Shown here: one piece after another, positions 1 to 10,142 of the stretch
Numbering within the stretch: the stretch's first letter is position 1
Layout of the letters: each line of letters begins with the position of its first letter
Assembly: GCA_965207565.1 (NCBI GenBank)
Contig: CBDBMQ010000025.1
Coordinates: 13,239 to 77,238 of the forward strand
Length of the DNA: 64,000 nt
Source: Bin80 sp965207565
GTDB lineage: Bacteria > Bacteroidota > Rhodothermia > Rhodothermales > Bin80
Direction: 5' to 3'
The notes under the pieces: generated by a model
The model's input: only the letters and a program-made list of their open reading frames with translations
Told to the model about the DNA's origin: nothing
The model's database searches: none
Program-made: the position numbers and the translations under genes

Positions 1-2
1 TG

Positions 3-1187
3 ATGCTGCGATACTTAACCGCCGGCGAGTCGCATGGTGAGGCGCTGGTTGGAATTGTTGAGGGGATGCCGTCAGGAGTACCACTTACGGCGGATATGAT
101 AAATCGCCATCTAGCCCGACGATGGCTGGGATTTGGTCGTGGAGGGCGAGCGAAGTTCGAACAGGATCAGGTCCATATTTACTCAGGTATACGTTTCTCC
201 AAAACAATTGCCGGTCCCATTGCACTGAGATTGGACAATGCAGCGTACACGCGTGATAAGAGTGGGTGGCCACAGGTGATGGCCCTTGATGGGGATGGAG
301 AGGGGGTTGATCCCGTCACCTTGCCACGTCCCGGCCATGCAGACTTGGAAGGGGTGCGCAAGTATGGGTTTGATGATATTCGGCCTGTAATTGATCGCGC
401 AAGTGCACGTGAAACGGCCATGCGTGTGGCATGCTGTACGATCGCTCGTCAATTGCTCAAACAGTTTGGGATCCAGGTGGGGAGTCACGTACTTCGGATC
501 GGGAAGGTTGGTTGGCAAAATGAGGAGAGCTGGCGCAAACAAAGAGATGAGCTTCTAAGCAATGGTGCCGAGGCAGTCAATGATCAGGCAGATCAGAGTC
601 AGGTGCGTATACTTGATGAAGAGCTCAGCAACGCGTGCGTAGATCATATCAAGGAAACAAAACGCGCCGGTGATTCACTCGGAGGGGTTTACGAAGTGAT
701 TGTGACAGGGGTGCCGCCGGGACTGGGATCCTATGTCCATTGGGATCGGCGATTGACCGGACAACTCGCTCAGGCAATCCTTTCAATCCAGGCTCAGAAA
801 GCAGTAGAGATTGGTGATGGGATTGCGAATACTTCACGCCCAGGCTCAGAAGTGCACGATGAAATTTATCTGAATGATGCGAAAGATTATCAGCGTAGAA
901 CCAACCATGCAGGTGGACTAGAAGGTGGAATGACGAATGGGATGCCCATCATTGTGCGGGGATACATGAAACCGATTCCCACGCTGATCAAACCATTGGG
1001 TACGGTGGATATGGCGAGTGGTGAGCCCCAACCTACGCGCTATGAACGAAGTGACGTGACCAGTGTCCCTGCCGCATCTACCGTAGCGGAGGCAACCGTG
1101 GCCTGGGTAATTGCCAATGCATTCTTGGAAAAATTTGGCGCAGATTCTCTGGGTGAGATGCGGAAACGCTTCACGGATACCTCCTAA
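3..1187 (+). CDS. aroC: Chorismate synthase
   Basis: Cytosolic enzyme that converts 5-enolpyruvylshikimate 3-phosphate to chorismate, the last shared step of aromatic amino acid synthesis; the family needs reduced FMN. The 394-residue length is normal for the family. Family signatures are visible: GESHG at residues 8-12, RASARETAMR starting at residue 132, and a third conserved block near residue 349 (RSDVTSVPAAS). The ATG overlaps a TGA at bases 1-3, so an upstream co-directional gene probably ends exactly here and is translationally coupled. valS follows after 29 bases on the same strand. Function is well supported; operon membership is inferred. Confidence 0.97.
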   Translation: MLRYLTAGESHGEALVGIVEGMPSGVPLTADMINRHLARRWLGFGRGGRAKFEQDQVHIYSGIRFSKTIAGPIALRLDNAAYTRDKSGWPQVMALDGDGEGVDPVTLPRPGHADLEGVRKYGFDDIRPVIDRASARETAMRVACCTIARQLLKQFGIQVGSHVLRIGKVGWQNEESWRKQRDELLSNGAEAVNDQADQSQVRILDEELSNACVDHIKETKRAGDSLGGVYEVIVTGVPPGLGSYVHWDRRLTGQLAQAILSIQAQKAVEIGDGIANTSRPGSEVHDEIYLNDAKDYQRRTNHAGGLEGGMTNGMPIIVRGYMKPIPTLIKPLGTVDMASGEPQPTRYERSDVTSVPAASTVAEATVAWVIANAFLEKFGADSLGEMRKRFTDTS

Positions 1188-1216
1188 GAGCATCTTTTAA
1201 CACGATATACGGTGGA

Positions 1217-3880
1217 ATGAAAGACAAGAGGGAGCGAACAGCGCCTTATGATCCCAGGACAACAGAGGCCCGCTGGTATGAGTACTGGGAGTCTAAAGGG
1301 TTTTTTCGATCTGATCGTGTGAGTGGACATCCGCCCCACACCATCATGATGCCGCCTCCCAATGTGACGGGAGCCTTGCACATGGGACATGCGCTTCAGG
1401 ATACGATCCAGGACGCATTGACCCGGATGCGTCGTATGCAGGGTAGAGAAGCATTGTGGATGCCGGGCAAGGATCACGCCGGAATCGCCACACAAAATGT
1501 CGTGGAGCGTGCGCTGAAGAAAAAGGAAAAGAAAACCCGTTTTGATCTGGGACGTGAAGCCTTTATCGAAAAGGTCTGGGAGTGGGTAGATGAATATGGA
1601 GATCGGATTCTGCAGCAAAAACGCCGTTTAGGAGACTCATGCGACTGGGAGCGCGAACGGTTTACGATGGATCCTGGATACGTGAAGGCAGTGCAGACCG
1701 TCTTCGTGAAATTGTACGAGGCAGGGCTCATTTATCGTGGACATTATCTGGTAAACTGGTGTCTGGAAGATCGGACAGCACTTTCTGACGAAGAGGTGGA
1801 CAATGTTGAGCGCGATGGATTTCTCTGGCATATCCGTTATCCATTGGCAGATGGGTCTGGGCATGTTACGGTGGCGACCACCCGCCCGGAAACGATGCTG
1901 GGTGATGTAGCGGTTGCCGTGAATCCCAAGGATGAGCGTTACACAGATCTGATCAATAAGCAGGTAAAATTGCCCCTAGCCGGACGAAACATTCCCGTGA
2001 TTGCCGATCATTATGTACAACAGGAGTTCGGAACAGGGGTGCTGAAAATTACTCCAGGTCATGACAAGAATGATTTTGAGGTGGGAAAACGACATGAATT
2101 GGAGATCTTTAGTGTGATTGCCGAAGATGGAACGCTTACAGAGGAGTGCGGCCCGTATGCCGGTATTGATCGCTTTGAGGCGCGTGAGCGCATCGTAAAG
2201 GATCTGGAAGCAGGGGGGTTGCTCGAAAAAACCGAACCCTATAAAAGTACTGTCCCCGTCTCACAACGCTCCAAGGCAATCGTAGAGCCGCTTTTGTCTC
2301 GTCAATGGTTTGTGAAAATGAAGCCATTGGCGGAACCTGCAATCGCGGCGGTGAGAGATGGGACGATCAAGTTCTATCCACGACGATGGGAGAATGAGTA
2401 TTTTCGCTGGCTGGAAGGGATTCGGGATTGGTGTATCAGCCGTCAATTATGGTGGGGGCACCGGATTCCAGTCTGGTATTATACAGATTCCAGGGGCGAG
2501 ATTGATGAAGCTCGCGGGTTCGTGGTTTCGATCAAGCAACCGGAGCCAGATATGGTCCAGGAGGAAGATGTCTTGGACACCTGGTTTTCATCCTGGCTCT
2601 TTCCATTTGCCACGCTTGGCTGGCCGGAGGAAGACCCGGAAACTCAGGCCGATTTGGAGTACTTTCACCCGACAGATGTACTGGTATCGGGGTATGATAT
2701 CCTGTTCTTCTGGATTGCCCGTATGATTATGGCCTCGCTCTATTTTACCGGGCAGGTGCCTTACCGGGATATATTTATCACCGGTATGATCAAGGACAAA
2801 CTTGGTCGCTGGATGTCCAAGAGTCTTGGGAATGGGATTGATCCGTTGGAATTGATTGAAGAGTATGGTGCGGATGCGGTTCGGTTTTATCTCACGATCC
2901 TGTGTGCACAGGGTCAGGATATCCGGTTGGATCCCGCAGGCTTTCAGATGGGGCGGAATTTTGCCAACAAAATATGGAATGCGTTTAATGTATTTGGGCG
3001 GTTTATTGAACCCGGGAAAGAATATCAGCGCACCAGATCAATCGAAGAGCTTGAGTTAGTCGAGCGTTGGATGCTCACGCGGCTCGCTGAATGTATCGAA
3101 TCCGTGGAAGAAGCACTAGTCCGTTACCGGTTGAATGAAGCGGCGAACCTCCTTTACACGACGTTCCGAAGTGATTATTGTGACTGGTATCTGGAGTTGG
3201 TCAAACCCCAATCTAGTTCGGTCATGTCCGAGGAGAGCATTGCACTTGCCATAGAAATCTATGAGCAATTGATTCAACTCTTGCATCCATTTATGCCATT
3301 TATTACGGAAGAGCTCTGGCATCGTCTTCGTCCTCGTGCTGAAGGCGAGGCGTGTATGGTTTCCAGGTGGCCAGTTGCCAACGATGAACGCGATACCGTT
3401 GGAGCGGAGCAGTTTACATTTCTGCAAGAGGCGGTCACGTCAATCCGGCATCTTCGCAGTCGCTATGGGGTCGCTCCTGGGAAAAGAATTGAAGTGACCT
3501 TGAGCCTATCAGAAGAGCAGTCGGAATTGACTGGAGTGATGATTGCCCATACAGAGTATTTCGCCAGGCTTGCCCGTGTAGAGCGTTTGGATGTGGGGGT
3601 AGACCTTTCTAAACCATCTCAGAGTACCTCTACGGTGGTGGGTTCTGCGGTGATTTACGTCCAGGGCATGGTTGATCCGGCAGAGGAGCGTGAGCGTTTG
3701 ACCAAAGACTTGTCCCAGAAAGAGGCCTTTCTGCTTCGGGTCCAGAAAAAACTGCAGAACGAAAAATTTATCAGCCATGCACCCGCCAAAGTGGTTGAGC
3801 TTGAGCGCCAAAAAGAGATAGATGCCAAGGCAGAAATTAAAAAATTACGGGACAGTCTGGCGGCTTGGTCGGAAACATGA
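1217..3880 (+). CDS. valS: Valyl-tRNA synthetase
   Basis: Class Ia aminoacyl-tRNA synthetase that charges tRNA-Val. At 887 residues it is full length. The HIGH-type motif is HMGH at residues 55-58 within PPPNVTGALHMGHAL, and the KMSKS-type loop is WMSKS at 532-536. The CP1 editing domain lies between them (TTRPETMLGDVAVAVNP, about residues 220-236). The C-terminus holds the charged coiled-coil arm typical of ValS (about 815-885, starting VDPAEERERL). The stop codon overlaps the ATG of the next gene as ATGA, so the carbamoyltransferase is probably translated by coupling. Confidence 0.98.
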   Translation: MKDKRERTAPYDPRTTEARWYEYWESKGFFRSDRVSGHPPHTIMMPPPNVTGALHMGHALQDTIQDALTRMRRMQGREALWMPGKDHAGIATQNVVERALKKKEKKTRFDLGREAFIEKVWEWVDEYGDRILQQKRRLGDSCDWERERFTMDPGYVKAVQTVFVKLYEAGLIYRGHYLVNWCLEDRTALSDEEVDNVERDGFLWHIRYPLADGSGHVTVATTRPETMLGDVAVAVNPKDERYTDLINKQVKLPLAGRNIPVIADHYVQQEFGTGVLKITPGHDKNDFEVGKRHELEIFSVIAEDGTLTEECGPYAGIDRFEARERIVKDLEAGGLLEKTEPYKSTVPVSQRSKAIVEPLLSRQWFVKMKPLAEPAIAAVRDGTIKFYPRRWENEYFRWLEGIRDWCISRQLWWGHRIPVWYYTDSRGEIDEARGFVVSIKQPEPDMVQEEDVLDTWFSSWLFPFATLGWPEEDPETQADLEYFHPTDVLVSGYDILFFWIARMIMASLYFTGQVPYRDIFITGMIKDKLGRWMSKSLGNGIDPLELIEEYGADAVRFYLTILCAQGQDIRLDPAGFQMGRNFANKIWNAFNVFGRFIEPGKEYQRTRSIEELELVERWMLTRLAECIESVEEALVRYRLNEAANLLYTTFRSDYCDWYLELVKPQSSSVMSEESIALAIEIYEQLIQLLHPFMPFITEELWHRLRPRAEGEACMVSRWPVANDERDTVGAEQFTFLQEAVTSIRHLRSRYGVAPGKRIEVTLSLSEEQSELTGVMIAHTEYFARLARVERLDVGVDLSKPSQSTSTVVGSAVIYVQGMVDPAEERERLTKDLSQKEAFLLRVQKKLQNEKFISHAPAKVVELERQKEIDAKAEIKKLRDSLAAWSET

Positions 3881-5622
3881 CCTATATCCTCGGCATCAGC
3901 TGTTGGTATCATGATGCAGCTGCCTGTTTACTAAAGGACGGGGTGATCCTGGCCGCTGCCCAGGAAGAGCGCTTCACACGGATTAAGCATGATGCTTCAT
4001 TTCCCGTGAATGCGATTACCTGGTGTCTTGATTATGCGGGAATCAAAGCAGAGGAACTCAACGCGGTTGCATATTACGATAAGCCGTTTCTGAAATTCGA
4101 AAGAATCCTGGAGACGTATCTGGCGAGTGTTCCTCGTGGAATTCCATCCTTTCTGAAGGCTATGCCAGTGTGGTTGAAGCGAAGTCTTTGGATTCCGGAA
4201 ATTCTTCGTAAAGAGATCGGTTTTCATGGGAAGCTGCTATTCTGTGAGCACCATGAAAGCCATGCTGCAAGTGCTTTTTTTCCGTCCCCATTTGATCAGG
4301 CAGCAATTCTGACAACGGACGGGGTAGGGGAATGGGCAACGACCTCAATCGGAGTTGGCCATCAGTCCAGCCTCGTACTTGAAAAAGAAATTCATTTTCC
4401 CCACTCGCTGGGACTGCTCTACAGCACATTCACAGGGTATTGCGGTTTTCGGGTGAATTCCGGGGAATATAAACTGATGGGGTTGGCGCCGTATGGGGAG
4501 CCGAGGTACGTACAAACGATCCTGGACGAGTTGATTGACTTGAAAGAAGATGGCTCCTATCGACTAAACCTTCGGTATTTTGCTTTTCCATGGGGGCTGC
4601 GGATGTACTCCCGTGAATTTGAGCGCCTCTTTGATGGTCCTGCCCGAACTCCTGAATCTTCAATTACACGCAAAGAAATTGATCTTGCCCGTTCCATCCA
4701 GGTTGTGATCGAGCGTGCGGTTCTACGAATGGCTCGGCAGGCAGGCAGGGTTTCAGATGACCGGAAGCTCTGCATGGCCGGTGGGGTTGCTTTGAATTGT
4801 GTGGCGAACGGGAAAATTTTGGAATCAGGACTCTTCGAAAAAATCTGGGTCCAGCCTGCTTCCGGGGATGCGGGTGGTGCACTGGGCGCAGCATTGATGG
4901 CATGGCATCAATATATGGGATCTTCCCGCGAGGTGGGCAGTCGCGATACAATGAAGGGTGCCACATTGGGGCCCTCATACACAACGGACGAGATCCGTAC
5001 GATACTGGATCAGGCTTCGATCTCGTATGAAGAGCTGGATAATGATGCTTTATGCAAACGAGTCGCTGAATTATTGGTAGATCAGAACGTGATCGGCTGG
5101 TTTCAGGGGCGAATGGAATATGGTCCCCGCGCATTGGGAAGCCGCAGTATTTTAGCAGATCCCCGGAACCTGGCGATGCAGCAACATGTGAATCAATCCA
5201 TCAAGTTCAGAGAGAGTTTCCGACCTTTTGCACCAGCAGTACTGGCAGAAAAAAGCAGTGAGTGGTTTGATCTCAAAAATGAAAGCCCGTATATGCTTTT
5301 GACTGCACAGGTCAATGGGGCCCACATAGAGGGGGATGGTCTGGAGAGGCAGCAGAATATAGAGTCCCCTATTGCAGCGGTGACCCATGTCGATGGCTCT
5401 GCGCGTGTTCAAACAGTGCGCAGACAGGATCACCCTCTATTCTATCAGTTACTACAGGAATTTGAAACCAGGACGGGATGCCCTGCCCTCATCAATACCA
5501 GTTTTAATGTCCGAGGAGAACCCATCGTATGTACCCCTCAGGATGCAGTGAACTGCTTCAAAAATACCCGTATGGATATTTTGATGATTGGCCCCTTTTT
5601 AGTGCAAAAAGATCGCCAGTGA
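3877..5622 (+). CDS. Carbamoyltransferase, NodU/CmcH/TobZ family
   Basis: Family members transfer a carbamoyl group from carbamoyl phosphate, through a carbamoyl-adenylate, to a hydroxyl of a sugar or small molecule. The protein has 581 residues from the ATG at 3877, close to the usual length. The N-terminal Kae1-like half contains the metal-site signature HHESH (125-129) and a later TTDGVGEWAT stretch. The C-terminal YrdC-like/carbamoyltransferase half has MEYGPRALGSRSILADPR and NTSFNVRGEPIVCTPQDA. An in-frame TTG at 3865 is possible, but the ATG overlapping the valS stop is preferred. No glycosyltransferase or biosynthetic cluster flanks it, so the acceptor substrate is unknown. Confidence 0.92.
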   Translation: MTYILGISCWYHDAAACLLKDGVILAAAQEERFTRIKHDASFPVNAITWCLDYAGIKAEELNAVAYYDKPFLKFERILETYLASVPRGIPSFLKAMPVWLKRSLWIPEILRKEIGFHGKLLFCEHHESHAASAFFPSPFDQAAILTTDGVGEWATTSIGVGHQSSLVLEKEIHFPHSLGLLYSTFTGYCGFRVNSGEYKLMGLAPYGEPRYVQTILDELIDLKEDGSYRLNLRYFAFPWGLRMYSREFERLFDGPARTPESSITRKEIDLARSIQVVIERAVLRMARQAGRVSDDRKLCMAGGVALNCVANGKILESGLFEKIWVQPASGDAGGALGAALMAWHQYMGSSREVGSRDTMKGATLGPSYTTDEIRTILDQASISYEELDNDALCKRVAELLVDQNVIGWFQGRMEYGPRALGSRSILADPRNLAMQQHVNQSIKFRESFRPFAPAVLAEKSSEWFDLKNESPYMLLTAQVNGAHIEGDGLERQQNIESPIAAVTHVDGSARVQTVRRQDHPLFYQLLQEFETRTGCPALINTSFNVRGEPIVCTPQDAVNCFKNTRMDILMIGPFLVQKDRQ

Positions 5623-5697
5623 GGTTGCAGAGAGTGCAATATGGCCCAAGCGCCATAGAAATTTCTTCCTGACTCATAGGATCGCACTCATGGCGGG

Positions 5698-6798
5698 TTA
5701 CGGATTCTCCTGCTCCATCCAGGCCAGGATGCCACCATCCAGGCTCGCTGCCTGGGTATATCCTGCACTCTGCAGTAATTGTACCGCGTGTTTGGAGCGA
5801 ATACCTCTTTGACAGTGTACGATCACACGGTCATTGAAATCTGCGGTAATCTCTGATAATCGGCCAGACAATTCATCCAACGGAATTTGCAGGTCTGCAC
5901 CCATGGTCATGGCGGATGATTCATGTATTTCCCGAACATCAAGAAGGAAGAAGGGGAGGCCGCGATGCTTGAGCAGTTTTAATTCACTTGCTTGGATGCT
6001 TGGTATTGAGGGACATAACTCCTCGTAATCCATGAGCGCATCAATCGTAGGAGATTCGCCGCAGAGGGGGCAGTCAGATTTTTTTGGAACTGCAAGGGTT
6101 TGCCAGTCTGCAGCTAACGTATTGATCAGGATCATTCGGCCAATCAGCGACTGGCCCAGGCCAAGCAGTAGTTTCAATATTTCACTGGCTTGTAGAGTGC
6201 CAATGATACCCGGTAAGACTCCCAGCACACCACTTTCGGCGCAACTCGGGATGAGACCTGCAGGAGGCGGGACAGGGTGCAGACAGCGGTAACATGGTCC
6301 CTTTGCATCCCCGAAAACGGTGATCTGCCCCTCAAACTGATACACACTTCCGTAGACATTAGGAATGCCAAGAAGCACAGAAGCATCATTGATAAGGTAA
6401 CGTGTTGCAAAGTTGTCTGAACAGTCGGCAACAACATCATAGTTGCCAAGAATTTCCATAGCATTATCTCCTTGCAAACGTACATCATGCCGGGTGATTT
6501 TGATGTAAGGATTCCGGACTTTCAGGGCGGCAAGAGCTGATTCAAGTTTCGGTACTCCGATAAATTCATCGGTATGTAGTATCTGTCGATGGAGATTGCT
6601 CACACCTACGATATCAAAGTCAATAATTCCAAGGTGTCCTATGCCTGCAGCGGTGAGATAGAGGGCGAGGGGGGATCCAAGCCCACCTGCTCCAACAATG
6701 GCTACGGAAGATTCTTTGAGTTTTTGTTGCCCAGAAACTCCTAACTCATCCAGAGAGATTTGCCGTGAATATCGTAGATGCTCGGCTTGGTTGAGCAT
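5698..6798 (-). CDS. moeB: MoeB/ThiF-type adenylyltransferase with C-terminal rhodanese domain
   Basis: E1-like enzyme that adenylates the C-terminal Gly-Gly of a small sulfur-carrier protein (MoaD, ThiS or similar) for cofactor synthesis; the fused rhodanese can supply the sulfur, as in MoeZ/MOCS3 architectures. Visible: the start RYSRQISLDELG, the nucleotide loop GAGGLGSPLA (about 37-46), two CxxC zinc pairs (CYRC and CPLC), and a rhodanese active-site loop CQRGIRS near residue 330. Length 366. The ATG lies two bases after the TGA of the methyltransferase-like gene, so the pair is probably co-translated. Which carrier protein it serves cannot be told here. Confidence 0.88.
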   Translation of the reverse strand: MLNQAEHLRYSRQISLDELGVSGQQKLKESSVAIVGAGGLGSPLALYLTAAGIGHLGIIDFDIVGVSNLHRQILHTDEFIGVPKLESALAALKVRNPYIKITRHDVRLQGDNAMEILGNYDVVADCSDNFATRYLINDASVLLGIPNVYGSVYQFEGQITVFGDAKGPCYRCLHPVPPPAGLIPSCAESGVLGVLPGIIGTLQASEILKLLLGLGQSLIGRMILINTLAADWQTLAVPKKSDCPLCGESPTIDALMDYEELCPSIPSIQASELKLLKHRGLPFFLLDVREIHESSAMTMGADLQIPLDELSGRLSEITADFNDRVIVHCQRGIRSKHAVQLLQSAGYTQAASLDGGILAWMEQENP

Positions 6799-6800
6799 GA

Positions 6801-9776
6801 TCAGTCAGGAGATTTTTTCTCCTTCAACAGCGCAAGTGCTTTTCGATTTTGCCCATGCACGGATGGCTCGTTGCACCATAGCCAGCGTAGTTTTTTGAGG
6901 GTTGTGGGAATTTTGCCATGGTTCAGGTTCAGCATTTCAAGGGCGGCCTGATCGATCTTTTTTCGCACCTCGTCTGCATGTGCCTGGCAGGTAGGCCCCA
7001 ATTCCTTATCGGAAAGCTCATCAAATGCAAGTACAGCCTGTTCCAACCGAATTTCCGGGATCTGGTCCAGTCTGGGGCAGGGGATATTGGCGAGTGCCTT
7101 CATTTGGGTCGTAGCTCGACCACTTTGTGTTCGCTGGCCCTGGGTCCAGTGCACCAGGAATCCCAGTGTAGAGTTGGCCCACAGTGCGAACGCCTTGTAC
7201 ACCCGCTCATCCTCATGCTGCAACGAAGCCCACGCACGACCACCCATGCCGGAGTGCGCTGCCGTGGCAGCCAGAAGTGCCTGTGAAGTCCAGCGCATGT
7301 TTCGCGCATAGAACAGTGTACTGCAAAATTGTCGCATGGCTTCCCGCTTTGCCTTTGATCCGACCCCCACGGGTGCGGATCCTTTGTGTGTCAGGGGCAC
7401 CACCAGGCGTTTCTGTGCACTGCTGTCGGCCTTCCAGAGCGCACGATCAGGGCCGATGGCATCCACCGGGTCGAATACCGGATTGAGCTCAAAGGCGCCA
7501 AGTTGACTTCTTCCAGGAAGATGCCCGATTAGGTGATGTGTCGGGCCAATCTTGAAGAGATCCTTCATTGGAGACATGGCCACCCCAATCGGCACAGCGT
7601 GGCCGTTGAACATCAATTCTCCCTCCAACAGTGCATCGGCGGCCAGTGCGAGATCTGCATGCAGAACGCCCAATGGACTCCAGGGAGCCCCGGGCATTCC
7701 GACGGTAAACGCACAGATCTGCCCGATTTCGTCCTGCCCAACTCGGACCGGGTAACTGGTCGTGGAGTTCTGCACATTTCCAATTGCATGCTGGATCGCC
7801 CGTGCCACCTCACCAGCTTCCCCTACCCGCAGCACAGGTTCTCGTAACGTAATACAATAAACCCGATCAGAAGCAGGTTCGCCATTTGTGCGATGATTGG
7901 TTCGTTTGGTTCCAATCAACAGCATTTCCTCCATACTGGTGTCCGCAGACAAGGCACTTCTACCCAGTGCTTGTCCACTGGCGATCGCAATCGCTGTCAG
8001 GTCTTCAAACTCTTCTTCCATCATGCGCCGTGTGATGGCCCATGATTCTGCAAAGGCGGCGGAGAGCGGCAGGACAAAGCCAATGCGTCCTCCCGGTTTG
8101 CATTTGCGGCGTGCCAGTGCAAGAAAGGAGGCGGCCAAGCCCGCTTGATTGTTGACTGGCTCGTTCTTCACCAGGGCTTTCCAGCGTTTCTGACAGGCCC
8201 TGCGTTCCGCGATTGAGAGCCCTGCAACATCAAACACACTCTGTCCCCCCCGTGTCCTGGAATAGGGAGGATTCATCAGGACCCAGTCCAGCGATGCATC
8301 AGCGACTGCAACCGAGTTTTCACCGTTATTGCCATTGCCGGTAGATTTCCCGCTTCCCACATGGAAGAGGTCCACGATTTTTTGTGTGGCAAAGTACTCC
8401 AGCGATCCTGTCTGTCCTTTTTCGCCGCCCACATCGACCCATCCGATTTGCGTATCTCCATAGGGGTCTCCCGATCCCAATGCAGCCAGGGACGAGGTGG
8501 TCAGGTGCGCCGCAATCGGGCTGATATCGGTGCCCATCAGTCCCCCTTCCATCGCACTTGCATGAAGGCGTCCCAGGCTTTTGGAGGTTCCCCCGGCTTG
8601 TTCATGCAAGGTCGCGACGCGGCGATAGCCCGCGCGAAGGAGCGTGCCGGTCCCGCAGGCCAGGTCACTGAGATGCCGCTTCCGGAAAAGATCTGCATCC
8701 CGCCACTGGTCTCTGTTGAGCAGGGAGGGTATAATCGTCAGGTTTGCTAAAAGCTCTGCCGTGGCTGGTTGTGTGTAAAAGGCGGCCGCCTGTTTTCGGT
8801 CTTCGCTCAGCTTGGGGAAGAGTTCCGCCCCCACGCTGATGTGCAAACCCAGTTGAGCAGTCTCAATCTGCTGTGTGGCGCTGATGAGCTTGAACAGCAT
8901 CCGGGAAGTTTCGGCTGGATTGAATTTGCTCGATAGCCGGAGCATTTCAATCGCCGGCTCAAACACCGAATTCCAGTTACGCCGATTGATCATGGACCAC
9001 GTCTTCATCTGGGCACGTACATCCGGGTAGGTATCACTGATGAGATCCACATGTGGTACTTCGTCAGCCCCCTGCGTGGCTAGACGTTGCTGGGTCAATA
9101 GTGCATTCAGCCATAACACCATCATGGTCCGAAGCCCCTTCAGGGATGAGCGTTGATATAGATGGTGGGCAATTTCCTGCTGTTCTTTGGGGGAAAGGGT
9201 GATTTCCAGTCCACTGGATGCCTCCTTCACCAGTCGTGCGACATTGTCTGCAATATCCTCCATGCGTTCACGGGGGAGTCCAATGGAAGGAAGCAGTGAG
9301 GCAAGATCAAACACGGTCCCTTCAATAAAACCCTGTTTGGGCCACCGCCGCCGAGAGGTATCTGCAATGGAGAGTTGTCCCTGACGCTCGAATAGCTGGT
9401 GAACCGCGTATGCAAGCGGTTCGCCGCTGAGCAGAGTCTCTGTGATGGTGAACCCCTGCTGCTGACGAAAGCGCTCTGGGATATGGAGTGCGATGGCGGT
9501 GCTGATTCGGAATCGGCCTTGCTGGGTTTCCAGGCCGAGTCGCTTTATGGCATCCTGATCTGCATCGGGGCCGATAAATGAGCACTCAAGAACGACCGGT
9601 GGAAATACCCCGTCGTTGATCAAAATATCAGGCTTCAACCCCGGTTTGTCATGCAGGAGATCCGTCTCTTCCACCCGGACATATTCTGGAGCTTCAGACC
9701 AGCGCACACTCGTGCGCCGCAGCGCGGCACCAAGTGCACCGTTAAAGGATTCCTCCGTGGTTCGTCCGATCCTCAT
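6801..9776 (-). CDS. Large N6-adenine DNA methyltransferase-like protein (type IIG-like)
   Basis: A 991-residue protein with the gamma-class amino-methyltransferase core: AAFYTQPATAELLANL before motif I, SAM-binding DLACGTGTLLRAG starting at D371, and catalytic NPPY at 502-505. The region after about 620 probably holds the target-recognition part. The first 110 residues contain KPDILI followed by VVLECSF (PD at 49-50, ECS at 64-66). This resembles the PD-(D/E)xK nuclease core, but with serine where the lysine should be. It could be a type IIG restriction-modification enzyme with a weak or dead nuclease, or a solitary methyltransferase. No separate restriction or specificity gene lies next to it. 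It is two bases upstream of the MoeB/ThiF-like gene. Confidence 0.8.
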   Translation of the reverse strand: MRIGRTTEESFNGALGAALRRTSVRWSEAPEYVRVEETDLLHDKPGLKPDILINDGVFPPVVLECSFIGPDADQDAIKRLGLETQQGRFRISTAIALHIPERFRQQQGFTITETLLSGEPLAYAVHQLFERQGQLSIADTSRRRWPKQGFIEGTVFDLASLLPSIGLPRERMEDIADNVARLVKEASSGLEITLSPKEQQEIAHHLYQRSSLKGLRTMMVLWLNALLTQQRLATQGADEVPHVDLISDTYPDVRAQMKTWSMINRRNWNSVFEPAIEMLRLSSKFNPAETSRMLFKLISATQQIETAQLGLHISVGAELFPKLSEDRKQAAAFYTQPATAELLANLTIIPSLLNRDQWRDADLFRKRHLSDLACGTGTLLRAGYRRVATLHEQAGGTSKSLGRLHASAMEGGLMGTDISPIAAHLTTSSLAALGSGDPYGDTQIGWVDVGGEKGQTGSLEYFATQKIVDLFHVGSGKSTGNGNNGENSVAVADASLDWVLMNPPYSRTRGGQSVFDVAGLSIAERRACQKRWKALVKNEPVNNQAGLAASFLALARRKCKPGGRIGFVLPLSAAFAESWAITRRMMEEEFEDLTAIAIASGQALGRSALSADTSMEEMLLIGTKRTNHRTNGEPASDRVYCITLREPVLRVGEAGEVARAIQHAIGNVQNSTTSYPVRVGQDEIGQICAFTVGMPGAPWSPLGVLHADLALAADALLEGELMFNGHAVPIGVAMSPMKDLFKIGPTHHLIGHLPGRSQLGAFELNPVFDPVDAIGPDRALWKADSSAQKRLVVPLTHKGSAPVGVGSKAKREAMRQFCSTLFYARNMRWTSQALLAATAAHSGMGGRAWASLQHEDERVYKAFALWANSTLGFLVHWTQGQRTQSGRATTQMKALANIPCPRLDQIPEIRLEQAVLAFDELSDKELGPTCQAHADEVRKKIDQAALEMLNLNHGKIPTTLKKLRWLWCNEPSVHGQNRKALALLKEKKSPD

Positions 9777-10091
9777 CAGCTAGGATTTTTCAAGAAATTC
9801 GCAAAAACAGGATGCAAAACACAAGATAGTGATCTATATCGCGTCAAACTTAATGGGTTTTTCAATACCCGCTACCGATCGATGAGTTTGAACAGTTGCC
9901 ATCGGTTGAATAGACGGTGATCTGGCGTAACACATATACCTGATCTGGGAAGATTGGATGTGTGCCCAAGTATGTCCAGTGGCATTTGGGACGAATCAGT
10001 CACGAAAAAGAGAGGAGGAATCATGAGGCATCATTGAGCGGAACGGATCCATGAAGCAAGAGTTTGGCTGGGAGTTCATATCGGTATCTAC
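9777..10091. other. Gene-free gap between methyltransferase and NTF2-like gene
   Basis: No convincing gene. It must hold the minus-strand promoter for the methyltransferase gene. A strong Shine-Dalgarno-like GAGGAGG at about 10011-10018 precedes an ATG at 10023, but that frame stops after four codons (MRHH). This is in the same frame as the damaged NTF2-like gene downstream and may be the relic of its original start. Confidence 0.4.
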
Positions 10092-10142
10092 ATGCAAAGG
10101 CTCTCTTAGTTTCTCTCTTGTGGGTTCGTAATTACAGTTGCC

